This document shows positions 63,914 to 64,000 of a DNA stretch of 64,000 nt, one piece after another; within the stretch, counting starts at the first letter, position 1, and each line of letters begins with the position of its first letter. The notes beneath the pieces were generated by a model that saw only the letters and a program-made list of their open reading frames with translations, searched no databases and had not been told where the DNA came from. The DNA is from Actinoplanes missouriensis 431 (GTDB lineage Bacteria; Actinomycetota; Actinomycetes; Mycobacteriales; Micromonosporaceae). Made by a program: the position numbers and the translations under genes. The stretch is taken from assembly GCF_000284295.1 (NCBI RefSeq), contig NC_017093.1, forward strand, positions 682,001 through 746,000, read 5' to 3'.

Positions 63914-64000
63914 CGGGAAACCTCCACGTTGCCGGTGTCCAGCCGCAGGTCGAGCTGGAGTGTTCCACCACCGGCGCCGTCGGCGCCGAGGTCGGTGACG
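63910..64000 (-). CDS. C-terminal end of LiaF/PspC-like protein (5' part outside window)
   Basis: Only the last 29 codons are present, ending LQLDLRLDTGNVEVSR. The wording matches the beta-helical C-terminus of LiaF-like/DUF2154 stress proteins, but so short a piece is weak evidence. Confidence 0.45.
   Translation of the reverse strand, partial: VTDLGADGAGGGTLQLDLRLDTGNVEVSR

Overview
High-GC actinobacterial chromosome, most likely Actinoplanes or a close member of the Micromonosporaceae. This is inferred from a whiD-bldM-guaB-guaB3 developmental/purine neighbourhood, a conservon (cvnABCD), WXG100/DUF1023 genes, a GroEL with a His-rich tail, and many GTG-started and apparently leaderless genes. 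No tRNA, rRNA, CRISPR array or prophage was seen. One insertion sequence is present.

Layout. (1) 1-2630, minus strand: a cyclic-dinucleotide (GEMM-I) riboswitch, a small secreted protein, and a large ORF fusing a SipW-type signal peptidase to a DUF5305-like membrane protein; the ORF runs off the left edge. (2) 2844-4213: an IS701-family element inserted at the stop codon of a secreted barnase-type ribonuclease (4214-4633). (3) 4745-11578: a repeat-tailed membrane protein and the cvnABCD signalling operon. (4) 11712-18000: a HemD/winged-helix regulator, rplM-rpsI, glmM, an aminotransferase and an MmpS-like protein. (5) 18137-29749: glmS, a DUF1023/WXG100-like pair, then acpS-nnr-alr-hydrolase-tsaE-ung-tsaB-rimI-tsaD. 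(6) 29792-33270: a heterodimeric ABC exporter with complementary degenerate ATP sites. (7) 33276-35512: groES-groEL under two CIRCE operators. (8) 35540-42061: an rRNA/tRNA-methyltransferase-like gene, a YbaK deacylase and a xylose-type sugar ABC operon with a ROK regulator. (9) 42116-46336: an unusual cluster of two M16-like metallopeptidases around a helical-repeat protein. (10) 46392-52984: a membrane molybdenum oxidoreductase, whiD, a divergent bldM, structured intergenic repeats, a DUF5319 protein, guaB and guaB3. (11) 52995-59085: an M1 aminopeptidase lipoprotein, an LCP-family protein, a subtilase and guaA. (12) 59216-64000: two tandem double-Nudix proteins, pssA, a methyltransferase-like/phosphatidylserine decarboxylase fusion and two small envelope genes.

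How the genes work together. glmM and glmS supply amino sugar for peptidoglycan, alr supplies D-alanine, and the LCP protein attaches wall polymers. tsaB/D/E with rimI make the t6A tRNA modification. guaA, guaB and guaB3 cover GMP synthesis. pssA and psd make phosphatidylethanolamine. Most genes are ordinary core genes. The strongest candidates for something new are the riboswitch-controlled secreted protein with its fused signal peptidase, and the M16/helical/M16 cluster.

A recurring feature is a TAnnnT-like hexamer 5-7 nt before a start codon with no Shine-Dalgarno sequence, implying many leaderless transcripts.
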